Shown here one piece after another: positions 8,205 to 17,947 of a stretch of DNA of 64,000 bases. The translations under genes and the position numbers were made by a program. How positions within the stretch are numbered: the first letter of the stretch is position 1; each line of letters begins with the position of its first letter. Source of the DNA: Nocardia speluncae NBRC 108251. Its GTDB lineage: Bacteria > Actinomycetota > Actinomycetes > Mycobacteriales > Mycobacteriaceae. The stretch covers positions 40,853 to 104,852 of the forward strand of contig NZ_BDBZ01000040.1 of NCBI RefSeq assembly GCF_001613245.1, written 5' to 3'. The notes under the pieces were generated by a model. That model was not told the origin of the DNA. It saw only the letters and a list, made by a program, of their open reading frames with translations, and searched no databases.

Positions 8205-9281
8205 TCAGCGTGCGCGACGGATATAGAGCAGTTTGTCCCCGGTTTCCAGGGCGTCGACAGCCGGTTCCCCCACCCGGATCAGCTCGCCGTCGCGCACCAC
8301 ACCGAGCACGATATCGCTGAGGTGGCGCGGCGATCCGCCGACCTCACCCGGCTCGACCTCGCGTTCGGCGACCGCGAAACCGTGTTCCGGAGTGAGCAGA
8401 TCCTCCATCATCTCCACGACGCTGGGTGTAGTGGTCGCGATACCGAGCAGCCGGCCGGTGGTCTCCGAGGACACCACCACCGAATCGGCCCCGGACTGGC
8501 GCAGCAGATGGGTGTTCTCCGATTCCCGGATCGAGGCGACGATCTTCGCTTTCTTGGTGATCTCCCGGGCGCTCAGAGTGACCAGCACCGCGGTGTCGTC
8601 GCGGTTGGCGGCCACGATGACCGACGCCGCGTTCTGTACCCCCGCCAACCGCAGGACATCGGATTGCGTGGCCGTCCCGTGCACGGTGACCAGGCCCGCG
8701 GTGGCGGCGGCTTCGAGAGCCACCGCGTCGGTATCGACGACAACGATTTCGGCGGGCTGCACCCCGTCCCCGATCATGGCGTCGATTGCGGTACGGCCTT
8801 TGGTGCCGTACCCGACGACGACGGTGTGATTACGCACGGTGCGCCTCCAACGCTGGATCTTCAAGGCCTGGCGGGAACGTTCGGTGAGCACCGCCAGAGT
8901 GGTGCCGACCAGGACGATGAGAAACAGCACCCGCAGCGGTGTGATGACGAAGATATTCACCAACCGCGCTGAATCGGTGACCGGTGAGATATCGCCGTAT
9001 CCGGTGGTGGACAGCGATACGGTCGCATAATAGAACGCGTCGAGCAGGTCCACCGAGCCGTCGGAACTGTCGTTGTAGCCGTCACGGCCGAGGTAGACGA
9101 CGATCGCGGCGGTGCACAGCAGGCCGACCGCGAACAACACCCGGCGGGTCAGCGAAATCCACGGACTGCTCTGTGCCTCCGGGATGCGCAGCAACCCGAC
9201 CAGCGCGAAATCCGGACGCTCGCCGCCGAGCCGCCCCCGCCCACCCAGCTGGGCGAACCGGGCACTGACCGGGGCTACCAT
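8205..9281 (-). CDS. Potassium channel with TrkA/RCK NAD-binding domain
   Basis: 358-residue two-helix potassium channel subunit. TM1 is LLCTAAIVVYL (about 50-65), the pore filter is TTGYGD (about 92-97), and TM2 is FLIVLVGTTLAVL. After it comes an RCK domain beginning VVVGYGTKGRTAIDAM, a Rossmann nucleotide-binding loop, and a C-terminal TrkA-C-like part. It probably lets K+ through the membrane under nucleotide or redox control. The mycobacterial counterpart is Rv3200c, next to nudC as here. The start is divergent from the DoxX-like gene across about 140 bases. Confidence 0.92.
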   Translation of the reverse strand: MVAPVSARFAQLGGRGRLGGERPDFALVGLLRIPEAQSSPWISLTRRVLFAVGLLCTAAIVVYLGRDGYNDSSDGSVDLLDAFYYATVSLSTTGYGDISPVTDSARLVNIFVITPLRVLFLIVLVGTTLAVLTERSRQALKIQRWRRTVRNHTVVVGYGTKGRTAIDAMIGDGVQPAEIVVVDTDAVALEAAATAGLVTVHGTATQSDVLRLAGVQNAASVIVAANRDDTAVLVTLSAREITKKAKIVASIRESENTHLLRQSGADSVVVSSETTGRLLGIATTTPSVVEMMEDLLTPEHGFAVAEREVEPGEVGGSPRHLSDIVLGVVRDGELIRVGEPAVDALETGDKLLYIRRAR

Positions 9282-9421
9282 CCGCTACCCCGGGGATTAG
9301 ACACCCTCAGTCCCTCCGACACAGCTCGGGAGCCTACCCGCTCGCAGCGCGTCGGGCCGCCGTGCACGCTCGGTGGTCGATGGGCCGCCTTCGCCCGGAT
9401 CCACGGATTACGGTGGATCTC

Positions 9422-9838
9422 ATGGCAGACGACACACCTTCGGGTACCACCCCCGATCCCGGCCGTGCTCCCGCGCTGCGCCTGGCCGCGATCCTCCTGG
9501 GTGCCGGGGCCATGCATTTCGTGACTCCCGAACCGTTCGATTCCATCGTGCCGAAACAGTTGCCGGGGAAGGCGCGCTCCTATACGTATTGGTCCGGGGT
9601 GGCCGAAATCGGTGTCGGGACCGCACTGTTGGTCCCGCGGACCCGGCGGCTGGGCGGGCGACTCGCGGCCCTGCTGTTCATCGCTGTGTTCCCCGCCAAT
9701 ATCCAGTTCACAGCGGATTCGGTGGGCAACCCGAAAGCACCGTTCGCGCTCAAGGCGATCTCGCTGCTGCGCCTGCCCTTACAGGTGCCGTTGATCACCC
9801 AGGCTTTGGCGGTGGGTCGGCGGACACCGCGTCCCTGA
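9422..9838 (+). CDS. DoxX-like small membrane protein
   Basis: 138-residue integral membrane protein with about four hydrophobic segments (LRLAAILLGAGAMHFV, YWSGVAEIGVGTALLV, RLAALLFIAVFPANIQF, LPLQVPLITQALAV). It resembles DoxX/DoxD family proteins, whose roles are mostly unknown although some sit in redox pathways. ATG 9422 is favoured over 9362 because a proline- and threonine-rich cytoplasmic start fits and GGTGG lies just upstream. It converges with adnB. Confidence 0.7.
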   Translation: MADDTPSGTTPDPGRAPALRLAAILLGAGAMHFVTPEPFDSIVPKQLPGKARSYTYWSGVAEIGVGTALLVPRTRRLGGRLAALLFIAVFPANIQFTADSVGNPKAPFALKAISLLRLPLQVPLITQALAVGRRTPRP

Positions 9839-10028
9839 ACGGACACGCGCGCGACGCAGGTGCGCAACCGGGGCAGGCTCCGCCACCGGGACCGGAGGCA
9901 GAGCGACGCCGCGGTCCCGGCCTGCATCCTGACTGCGACCGCGCTCGGTCGGCCCGGGGCCTCGATTCGCTCGCCGGGACGTGGGCACGGGCGCGCACTG
10001 CCCGGCACGACACCGGGCATCCGGGTCG

Positions 10029-13000
10029 TCACTGCCGGGATTTCTCGTCCGGATAGCCGGCGCGTTCCGGTCCCGGTGTGTTCGTGAGTAGTTCGGTGAG
10101 TTCCGCGGGCCCGGGCAACCGGTCAGGAGAAACGGTCCGGCCCGTGTGCACATAATGGAAGGCCGCACCGACCCGTTTCAGCACCTGCTCTTCGGATTCC
10201 CCGGTCCGCGCAGCCAGCAGGCGCCCCCAGGCCAGGCGGTAGACGGCCAGCTGCATGGCGACGGCAGGTTCGTCGGCGGGACCGGGTTCGGCGCCGGTTT
10301 TCCAGTCGACGACGGTCCAGCCGTCGCCCGGTTCGGCGAAAACGGCGTCCATCCGGCCGCGGATCACGATCCCGGCGATGGTGGTTTCGAACGGCACTTC
10401 GATTTCCACCGGACGGCGTGCCGACCAGTGCGAGGACAAGAAGGCTTCCTGCATCCGGGCCAATTCCACATCTGCCGCGGCCCCGGCATCCACAGAGCCG
10501 GGCAGATCGTCGAGGCCGGGTAGCTGGTCGGTCGCGAACCAGCGCTGAACCCACGCGTGAAAAGCGGTGCCGCGGCGGGCCAGCGCATTCGGCGGGTACG
10601 GCAGCGGGCGGCGCAGCCGGGCAGCGAGCTTCCCCGGGTCGGCGCGCATTTCGACCAGCGCGGTAGCGGGGAGCTGGCTGGGCAGTTCCACATCGGTGAC
10701 CGTGGCAGCCGTCGACCGGAATTCGGCGAGCAGGGCATCGACGTCGGCGATCCAGCCGTCCGGATCGTCATCCGGTTCCGGTTCCGATGTTCCGGAGACG
10801 AGTTCGGCCAGCGCGGCATCGACGAGGGCGGCACCGTCCTCGATATCGGCGCGACGGGCGCCCAGCGGGTCGCCGGGCCAGGGCGCGGTGTCGGGGGTCG
10901 TGGCCAGCGGGTTCGCTTCGCCTTCTCCGGGTTCGGGCGCCCAATTCGCGATCTCCATACCGCTGTCCGGTAACTCGGCGGCCGCCTTCACCTCGAGCAG
11001 GAACTCCGAGGGACCTTTCGGTTTGTCACCGGATTCGGGCCAGTGATGGGCGGAGACCAGCAGCACCCGTTCGGTTCTGGTCAGCGCTACATAGAAGAGC
11101 CGGCGATCCTCGTCCAGCCGGCGGCGCTGCAACGCCTTCTTGTGCGCGGCCAGGCAACGTTGCAGGTCGCCACGGTCGGCGCAGTCGGCGAGATCCAATA
11201 CCGGTACCCCATCCGGCGAATCCGCGCCGGCGCGATCGCCACGCAGCGAGGTGGGCAGCTCGGCCAGCGCGCCCAGCCAGGTGTTCACCCCGCGGGTGGA
11301 CGGGAACACCTCCTTGCACACATGGGGTACCGCCACCACCTCCCATTCCAGGCCCTTGGCCGCATGCACGGTGAGCACCTGGACGCGGTCCGGGGCGACC
11401 TCCACCTCCCCGGGCTCCAGTCCGTTCTCCACCGATTCCGCGGCCGCGAGAAACGCGAGCAACCCGCCGAGGCTCGCCCCGGAATCCGCGGCGTAACCGG
11501 CCACGACTTCGGCGAACGCATCCAGATGCTCGCGTCCGGCGCCGGCTCCGGTCAGGGCACGACGCGCCTGTGCCTCCACACCGACCCCGATAGTGCGCTC
11601 CACGTCGGCGACCAGCTCTGTCAGCGGCTGCCCGGCCCGTTCCCGCAGCGTTGCCAGTTCCCGGCCCAGCGTGGTGATCCGCCGATACCCGGCGGTCGAA
11701 TAGCGTTGCGGCGGGCCGGGGTCGGCGATCGCATCGGCCGGGCCGGCACGTTCGGCGGGTTCCGGCGCCACCTCCCGCAGCGCTGCGGCCAGCGTGGTCG
11801 CATCGGTGATTTCGCCACCGGGGTCGTGCCCGATCGACAGTTCCCGGGCCCGCCGTGCCAGCGCGGCCAGATCGGCCACGCCGAGCCGCCAGCGGGCCCC
11901 GGTGAGGATCCGCACCGCCGCGCTGCCGGCGGCGGGGTCGGCGATGAGGCGCAGGGTCGCGACGATATCGGCGACCTCCGGCGTCGCCAGCAGCCCGCCG
12001 AGACCGACGATCTCCACCGGCAGTCCCTGCGCGCGTAGCTGTTCGGCGAGTTCGGCGGCATCGGCATTACGGCGGATCAGTACCGCCGAGGTGGGAGGTG
12101 GCCGCTGCGCTGCGCGGGCACGCGCCCATTCGGCGGCGATCCGCTCGGCGATCCAGCGGCGTTCGTCGGTCACGGTGGCGCACAGGGCGAGAGCGAGATC
12201 ACCGGATGCGGCCTCGGGTTTGGCCCGCAGCGGATCCACCGTGACCCCGCCGCTCGCACGGGCCGCGGCACGCAGCGGCTCGGCGACCATATTCGCCAGG
12301 TTCAGCGCCTCCGGCGGGTTGCGCCAGCTGGTGAGCAGCGGCAGGACCGGCGCCGGATCGCCGGGTCCGCACGGGAAATCGGTGGTGAACCTGGGCAGGT
12401 TGGCCGCCGACGCGCCACGCCACCCGTAGATCGACTGCATAGGGTCACCGACCGCGGTCACCGCCGGTGCCTGCGGTGCGCTGCGCCGGGGGCCGCTGCG
12501 TTCGGCCGCGTACCCGGCGCCGAACAGCGCCGAGAGCAGGATGCGCTGCGCGTGACCGGTGTCCTGGTATTCGTCGAGCAGAACCAGCCGGAACCGCGCC
12601 CGCTCGGCATCGGCGACCTCGCGATGTTCGGCTGCGAGCCGCGCCGCCAGCGACATCTGGGCCCCGAAGTCGAGCGCGCCGCGCTGATACAGGGTTTCGC
12701 GTAGCTGCCGGACCAGTGGCAAGAGCGCGACCCGCTCCCGCTGCGCCCGCAGAATCGACAGCAGCTCCTTGTTCGGCCCACCTCGCTGGCGGGGCCCGGG
12801 GGGCAGCGTGTGGACCAGTTTCTCCAGCTCGGTATGCGCTTCGGACAGCTGTTCGGGTTCTACGAGATGTTCGGCGAGCTGCCCGGACAGCGCGAGAACT
12901 GCCTCGGTGACGGTCAGCGGTGCACGGTCGGTCTCCAGATCGCCGTCCCAGCTGCGCACCACCTGATGCGCGACCTGCCACAACTGGGTTTCGGTGAGCA

Positions 13001-13424
13001 GCGCCGCCGACGGTTCCACTGGCAGCAGCAACCCGTGTTCGCGCAGCAACCGGCCGGCGTAGGAGTGATAGGTACTGATCTCCGGTTCTGCGGCGGTCAG
13101 GGTGGTGCGCAGCTCCCCGGTCGGATCGAGGTCGCGGAGCAGGCGGGATCCGGCCAGCCGGGCCAGCCGGGTCCGGATCCGGGCGGTGAGCTGCTGGGCG
13201 GCCTTCCGGGTGAAGGTCAGGCCCAGCACTTCCTCCGGGGTGACGAGGCGGTTGGCCACCATCCAGACGACCCGCGCCGCCATGGTCTCGGTTTTACCGG
13301 CGCCGGCACCCGCCACCACCAGCGCCGGACCCGGTGCAGCGGCGATCACCGCGGCCTGTTCCGCGGTCGGCGGAGGCAGGCCGAGCGCATCGGCCAGCTG
13401 CCCCGGTGTGACCCGGGCGCTCAC
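10029..13424 (-). CDS. adnB: AdnB, helicase-nuclease subunit for double-strand break resection
   Basis: 1131-residue subunit of the AdnAB motor-nuclease that resects DNA ends for recombination in mycobacteria and relatives. Walker A GAGAGKTET is near residue 40 and motif II LLDEYQD near 280. Motif V/VI elements are LTVHAAKGLEWEVV and RRLFYVALTR. The C-terminal RecB-type nuclease has VVDWKTG near residue 1038 with a downstream QLAVYRLAW. The GTG at 13424 overlaps the adnA stop as GTGA, proving the start and a coupled operon. The frame remains open to 13994 but that part lies inside adnA. Confidence 0.95.
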   Translation of the reverse strand: MSARVTPGQLADALGLPPPTAEQAAVIAAAPGPALVVAGAGAGKTETMAARVVWMVANRLVTPEEVLGLTFTRKAAQQLTARIRTRLARLAGSRLLRDLDPTGELRTTLTAAEPEISTYHSYAGRLLREHGLLLPVEPSAALLTETQLWQVAHQVVRSWDGDLETDRAPLTVTEAVLALSGQLAEHLVEPEQLSEAHTELEKLVHTLPPGPRQRGGPNKELLSILRAQRERVALLPLVRQLRETLYQRGALDFGAQMSLAARLAAEHREVADAERARFRLVLLDEYQDTGHAQRILLSALFGAGYAAERSGPRRSAPQAPAVTAVGDPMQSIYGWRGASAANLPRFTTDFPCGPGDPAPVLPLLTSWRNPPEALNLANMVAEPLRAAARASGGVTVDPLRAKPEAASGDLALALCATVTDERRWIAERIAAEWARARAAQRPPPTSAVLIRRNADAAELAEQLRAQGLPVEIVGLGGLLATPEVADIVATLRLIADPAAGSAAVRILTGARWRLGVADLAALARRARELSIGHDPGGEITDATTLAAALREVAPEPAERAGPADAIADPGPPQRYSTAGYRRITTLGRELATLRERAGQPLTELVADVERTIGVGVEAQARRALTGAGAGREHLDAFAEVVAGYAADSGASLGGLLAFLAAAESVENGLEPGEVEVAPDRVQVLTVHAAKGLEWEVVAVPHVCKEVFPSTRGVNTWLGALAELPTSLRGDRAGADSPDGVPVLDLADCADRGDLQRCLAAHKKALQRRRLDEDRRLFYVALTRTERVLLVSAHHWPESGDKPKGPSEFLLEVKAAAELPDSGMEIANWAPEPGEGEANPLATTPDTAPWPGDPLGARRADIEDGAALVDAALAELVSGTSEPEPDDDPDGWIADVDALLAEFRSTAATVTDVELPSQLPATALVEMRADPGKLAARLRRPLPYPPNALARRGTAFHAWVQRWFATDQLPGLDDLPGSVDAGAAADVELARMQEAFLSSHWSARRPVEIEVPFETTIAGIVIRGRMDAVFAEPGDGWTVVDWKTGAEPGPADEPAVAMQLAVYRLAWGRLLAARTGESEEQVLKRVGAAFHYVHTGRTVSPDRLPGPAELTELLTNTPGPERAGYPDEKSRQ

Positions 13425-16400
13425 TCGTCGGTCACCTGACGTCCGGCGTCCTGAACCGGGCAGCTGTTCTTCACGGCGCAGTGGCGGCAGCCGTCGTTGC
13501 GGATCGCCAGGAAACCGGGGCCCGCCGTGGTGGCTGCGGCCGTGTGGATCGTATCCCGCCAGGTGTCGAGAGCTTCGGCGTCGAATGCCGGTTGGACCCT
13601 TTCCTTCGCGATACCGCTGGAAGCCGGCAGTCCGACATACACGAGCCGCGCACCGCCGGGCCCGGGGTCGGCTGTGGTCTCGTCGAGTGCGCCCGCTGCC
13701 GCCGCGACCTGGTAAGTCGCCAGCTGGGCGTGCTGGGCGGCATCGGCCTCGCTGACAAGGTTTTTCCCCGTTTTCACGTCCACGATCACGAAACGGCCGC
13801 GGTCGTCGCGTTCGAGACGGTCGATCCGGCCGCGGATCCGGACCGCAGGTTCCTCCTCGCCGCGGCCGGGCAGTTCGCAGTCGACCGGTACCTCGACACC
13901 GGCCTGGGTCAGTTCGGCTCGGGTACTGCGCACCCAGGCCACGAACGCGTCCAGCATCGCCTCGGTGCGGCGCAGTTCCTGCCGGGAATGCCAACTGGTT
14001 CCGGGATCGATACTCGTCCAGCTGCGGGCGAGTTCGGCGCGCACCCGGTCGAGCGGTACCCGGCCCGCCAGCGCCTGCACCAGGGTGTGCACCAAGGTTC
14101 CCTTCACCGCGTGCGGGTTCTCCCCGTCCGACCCGCCGTGCCGCTCCAGCGCCCAGCGCAGCGGGCAGGTGCGCAGCAACTCGACGGTCGACGGGGACAG
14201 CGCGATCGGCCCGTCGTCATCCCACAGGGTTTCGGTGGAGCTGAGGCCGGGCACGCCGTACCAGTCGCCGGGCGCGGTACCCGGTATCCCGGCCAGCGCC
14301 AGCCGGGCCAGCTGGGCGGCGGCGCGGCGGCGCCGTTCGGCACCGGAATCCGGATCGCAGACAACCGCGCGCAGTTCGGCCACCAACGCGTGCAGCGCCA
14401 GCACGCGGCCCGGCTCCGCGATCGGGAGTGCGCCGGGCTCACCGTCGGATTCGCCGCCGACCAGTTCGGCCAGAAACCGGGACGGCACCAGATCGCGCTC
14501 ACCGGTAACCGATTCCACGGCCGTCACCAGCAGTGAGCGGCGAGCCCGGCTGCAGGCGAGGAACAACAGCCGCCGTTCCTCGGCCAGAATCGGCGCGGAC
14601 CGGCTCACCCGCTCGGTGATACCGGCGATCTGATCCACCAGGTCCTCGGTGTGCAACAAGGTGCCGCGGGGACGTGGATCCGGCCAGATTCCCTCCTGAA
14701 CCCCGGCGACCGCGACGACCTCCCATTCCCGCCCGGCCGCGGCATGCGCACTCAGCAGATCGACGGCCTCGTCCTGCCGCGACCGCGCCGCCCGATCCTG
14801 CGCGATCTGCTGCTGGGTGAGGTATTCCACGAACCCCTCGAGGGTCGCGCCCGGTAACCGGTCGGTGTAGGCGGCCGCCGCATCGAACAGCGCGACCGCC
14901 GCATCGAGATCGCGATCGGCCTGCATTCCCGCTGCCCCGCCGCGCTCCGACTGCGCCAGCCAGCGCTTCTCCAGCCGCGACCCGGTCCACAGCGCCCAGA
15001 GCACATCCTCGAGGCTGCCACCCTCATGCCGGACCCGGCGGGCACGGCCGAGCGCGCGCAACGCCCGGTTCAGCGGTGCGAGTTCGACTTCGGTGAGACC
15101 GGCGAGGATCCGCTCGTCCCCCGAACCCAGGAGCAGGTCGCGCAGGATATCCACCGACGGGCGATCGGAAATCTGTCCGCGATCGCCGGTGACGCCGGGG
15201 TCGCCGACGACAGGGCGGCCGTCCTCCGAAGTTGAACCGGTGCAGGTATTTCCGTCTCCGTCTTCGCTGCGGGCCGCCCGGCGGGTACCCCGAGGTGACT
15301 CGCTGGTACCGCCATAGTCGCGGCCTCCTGGGGTGGCACGGCGAGCCATCGTCTCGGCGCTGCCCGCGACCGGGTGCTCGGCCGGCCGCCGACGTTCCGG
15401 ACCGAGGTGACCGGTCAGGTCGTCCTCGAGGGCGCCGCTATGGCCCGGTCCGAACCTGCCGAACCGGGCCGAGACCCCGCTCTCGTCCACCGGAGCCCGC
15501 TGTATGTCGTAGGCACTTGCCAGGCAGCCGGAGCTGTTGTCGCTGTCCGGGCCCTCCGGTGGCGATCCGCAGCCCTCTCCGGCGCCCGAGTGCTCTCGTG
15601 ACGGCTCGACTCCGTCGTCTGTATCGGCGGGCGCCGGCTGCGGTCCGAACTCGTCGCGCTCCCGGCCCGCCGGCGCCCAGTGGCTGGCCGCTGTGGATGC
15701 CGTACCTGCGTCGGGCACATCCGGCGGAGAGCCGAACTCGTCGTCTTCGTCCGGGCGCTCCGGTGGGAGCCCGTCCCACGGGTCGCGGTAGGCGTGGTCC
15801 CCCTCGAGACCGAACCAGTCCGCGTCCTCGGCGTAGCGCACCGTGTCGTCGGCGCGGCGGTCCGCGTCACGGAAGAATTCGGGGCGCGGGAAGTCGTGCG
15901 GGCGCTGCGCCTGCGGCGATTCCGGGTCGGGGATCGGCGGCTCGTACTCCGGTTCGGCCGGCGCGTGTCCGGGTTCGGGTTCGGGTTCGGGTAGAACGTG
16001 TCCGGGTTCGGACGGGCCGGTTCCCGGTGCGGGTAGCGCATCCTCGGGTTCGGGCGGTTCGACCGCAGCATCGGCGGCTGCCGGCGTCGATCGGGTGAGT
16101 TCGAGGGTGGTGCGCCGGATTCCGCGGCGCAGACGGCGCATGGCGATCTGATCGGCGCCGCCGAGCGGGCCGCCCAGCAGGTCGAGCGCGTCGTCCGGTC
16201 CGAACAGTGATTCCGTGGATCCCGTACCCCGGCGGGCGGCTTCCCCGGCGATCACGGCGCGCAGCGAGAGCAGCATCCAGGCGGCCCCGCGGCGGCGCGC
16301 CAGGGGGGTATCGGTCGCTGGCTGCCGGACCGGGACTCCGGCAGCCAGCAGCGCTCGGCGCAAGGGCGGTAGCAGCAGCGGAACCGATCGCACGATCACC

Positions 16401-17884
16401 GCCATCTGCGACCACGGGACCCCGTCTGTGAGGTGGGCGCGGCGCAACTGGTCCGCGATGAGCGAGGCCTCCTTGGCCGGGCTGCCGAGCACCCGGACCC
16501 GGACCTGCGCGGCGGGCGCGGTATCCCCCGAATCCGATTCGCCGCGTTCCGCGGGACCCAGGTCGGTGAAGGTGGTGCGATGCGCGGCCCGGCCCGGCAG
16601 GCGCGAGGCGATACGCGCGGTCGCGGCGTGGATGGCCGGGCCCGCACGGTGGTTGGTGTGCAGGACGATCCGCCGCGCCGCCGGCACCTCGAGATCGGTC
16701 AGGGATCGGGCGTCGGCACCGCGGAAGGTGTAGACGGCCTGGTCGGGGTCGCCAGCGATCACCGTGGTTCCGGCGCCCTCGGCGAGGATCCGCACCAGCA
16801 GCGCGGCCTGCGGGTCCAGGTGCTGTGCGTCGTCGACCAGCAGGCAGCGCAACCGGGCGCGTTCGGCGGCGAGCAGCTCGGCGTCACCGGCCAGCGCATC
16901 GAGCGCGGCCCCCACCAGCTCCGCCGCGTTCAATGCCGGCGCCGAAGCCTCCGGCGCCGCCACCCCGACCGACCAGCGCAGCAACATCGCCTGTTCGTAG
17001 CGCAGCGCGAACCGGCCCGCCGCCTCCCAATCCGGCCGGTCCTGCTGCCGGCCCAGCTCCACCAGATCCTCCGGGCCGAGCCCGCGTTCGGTGGTGCGCA
17101 GCATCAGGTCGCGGAGTTCGTCGGCGAAGCCGTCCAGGCTCAGGGCGGGTTGCAGCCGCCGCGGCCACAGGTCGCGGGCGCCGGCAGCGATATCGGTGAG
17201 GTCGCCGCGCAGCATTTCACGCAGGACGGCGTCCTGTTCGGCGCCGGTGAGCAGCCGCGGCGGCGGGTTCCCGTGCCGTGCGGCCTGGCGGCGCAGAATC
17301 CCGAAAGCGTAGGAGTGGATCGTGCGGGCCAGCGGTTCACGCGTCGCGCCGGCTACCGAAGTTCCCGGGCCGGTATCGAGGTGCGCGGACCGGCCGATTC
17401 CGGCGAGCGAGACGGGATCGGCGCCGGCCGGAGCGCCGGAGCCGGACCCTGCCGCAGTGGTCGATTGCGGATCGTCGAGCGGGAACAGGGCGAGGTCGGC
17501 GCGACCGTGCGCGTCCGGACCGCAGTCGAAGACGGGGGCGCAGACGTCCCAGTGGGTCAGACGTTCGGTGAGGGCATCCCGGGCGGCGGCCGCCGCCTGT
17601 TTCGAGTGGGTGAGCAGCAACACCGATTCCGGATCGGCGCCGCCGGCGATCCGCGCCGCCGCCACATCGACCAGTAGCGCCGATTTTCCGGTGCCGGGCC
17701 CGCCGAGCACACGCCACAACCGGCCGGAACCGGATTGCGCTGGGGTTGCCGGGGCGGCGGCGAAGAGCGCGCGAATACCGGCGCCCCAGGTCCGAGCCCG
17801 GGGAGCCGATGTTCTCCGGCGCACCAGCCGCACCGGCCTATCCGAACGCACCACAACCGCTATTGCAACAGACGGGGCCGACAC
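13421..17884 (-). CDS. adnA: AdnA, helicase-nuclease subunit, with a long disordered insert
   Basis: Partner of AdnB. Walker A LGGPGTGKS is near residue 61 and motif II LLVDDAQHLD near 350. The C-terminal nuclease has VIVDVKTGK near 1370 and QLATYQVAA. An iron-sulfur site is indicated by RTCPLRW upstream and CRHCAVKNSC near the end. At about 1487 residues it exceeds the roughly 1050 I recall for M. tuberculosis AdnA. The excess is an acidic, proline-rich segment at about residues 597-903 (bases 15175-16095). The start is uncertain: GTG 17884 and 17854 are candidates, both before lipV begins at 17948 on the other strand. The frame open to 18439 overlaps lipV and is rejected. Confidence 0.9.
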   Translation of the reverse strand: MSAPSVAIAVVVRSDRPVRLVRRRTSAPRARTWGAGIRALFAAAPATPAQSGSGRLWRVLGGPGTGKSALLVDVAAARIAGGADPESVLLLTHSKQAAAAARDALTERLTHWDVCAPVFDCGPDAHGRADLALFPLDDPQSTTAAGSGSGAPAGADPVSLAGIGRSAHLDTGPGTSVAGATREPLARTIHSYAFGILRRQAARHGNPPPRLLTGAEQDAVLREMLRGDLTDIAAGARDLWPRRLQPALSLDGFADELRDLMLRTTERGLGPEDLVELGRQQDRPDWEAAGRFALRYEQAMLLRWSVGVAAPEASAPALNAAELVGAALDALAGDAELLAAERARLRCLLVDDAQHLDPQAALLVRILAEGAGTTVIAGDPDQAVYTFRGADARSLTDLEVPAARRIVLHTNHRAGPAIHAATARIASRLPGRAAHRTTFTDLGPAERGESDSGDTAPAAQVRVRVLGSPAKEASLIADQLRRAHLTDGVPWSQMAVIVRSVPLLLPPLRRALLAAGVPVRQPATDTPLARRRGAAWMLLSLRAVIAGEAARRGTGSTESLFGPDDALDLLGGPLGGADQIAMRRLRRGIRRTTLELTRSTPAAADAAVEPPEPEDALPAPGTGPSEPGHVLPEPEPEPGHAPAEPEYEPPIPDPESPQAQRPHDFPRPEFFRDADRRADDTVRYAEDADWFGLEGDHAYRDPWDGLPPERPDEDDEFGSPPDVPDAGTASTAASHWAPAGRERDEFGPQPAPADTDDGVEPSREHSGAGEGCGSPPEGPDSDNSSGCLASAYDIQRAPVDESGVSARFGRFGPGHSGALEDDLTGHLGPERRRPAEHPVAGSAETMARRATPGGRDYGGTSESPRGTRRAARSEDGDGNTCTGSTSEDGRPVVGDPGVTGDRGQISDRPSVDILRDLLLGSGDERILAGLTEVELAPLNRALRALGRARRVRHEGGSLEDVLWALWTGSRLEKRWLAQSERGGAAGMQADRDLDAAVALFDAAAAYTDRLPGATLEGFVEYLTQQQIAQDRAARSRQDEAVDLLSAHAAAGREWEVVAVAGVQEGIWPDPRPRGTLLHTEDLVDQIAGITERVSRSAPILAEERRLLFLACSRARRSLLVTAVESVTGERDLVPSRFLAELVGGESDGEPGALPIAEPGRVLALHALVAELRAVVCDPDSGAERRRRAAAQLARLALAGIPGTAPGDWYGVPGLSSTETLWDDDGPIALSPSTVELLRTCPLRWALERHGGSDGENPHAVKGTLVHTLVQALAGRVPLDRVRAELARSWTSIDPGTSWHSRQELRRTEAMLDAFVAWVRSTRAELTQAGVEVPVDCELPGRGEEEPAVRIRGRIDRLERDDRGRFVIVDVKTGKNLVSEADAAQHAQLATYQVAAAAGALDETTADPGPGGARLVYVGLPASSGIAKERVQPAFDAEALDTWRDTIHTAAATTAGPGFLAIRNDGCRHCAVKNSCPVQDAGRQVTDE
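15175..16095 (-). other. Low-complexity acidic/proline insert within adnA
   Basis: This stretch encodes about 305 residues rich in Pro, Glu, Asp, Gly, Ser and Arg, including the repeated EPEPEPGH type. It lies between the conserved helicase segments ending RRTTLELTRST and beginning PSVDILRDLLLG. No frame break is visible, so it would be translated as an unstructured loop. Confidence 0.75.
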
Positions 17885-17947
17885 CGCCGATACCCCGTCG
17901 CACCCGCGGGCGCTGCGGGTCCGCTGGACGGCGATAAGAATGTCACC

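Noticed and set aside
13424..13994. N-terminal extension of AdnB
   Set aside because: It lies inside adnA, and the GTGA overlap at 13421-13424 gives a natural start.
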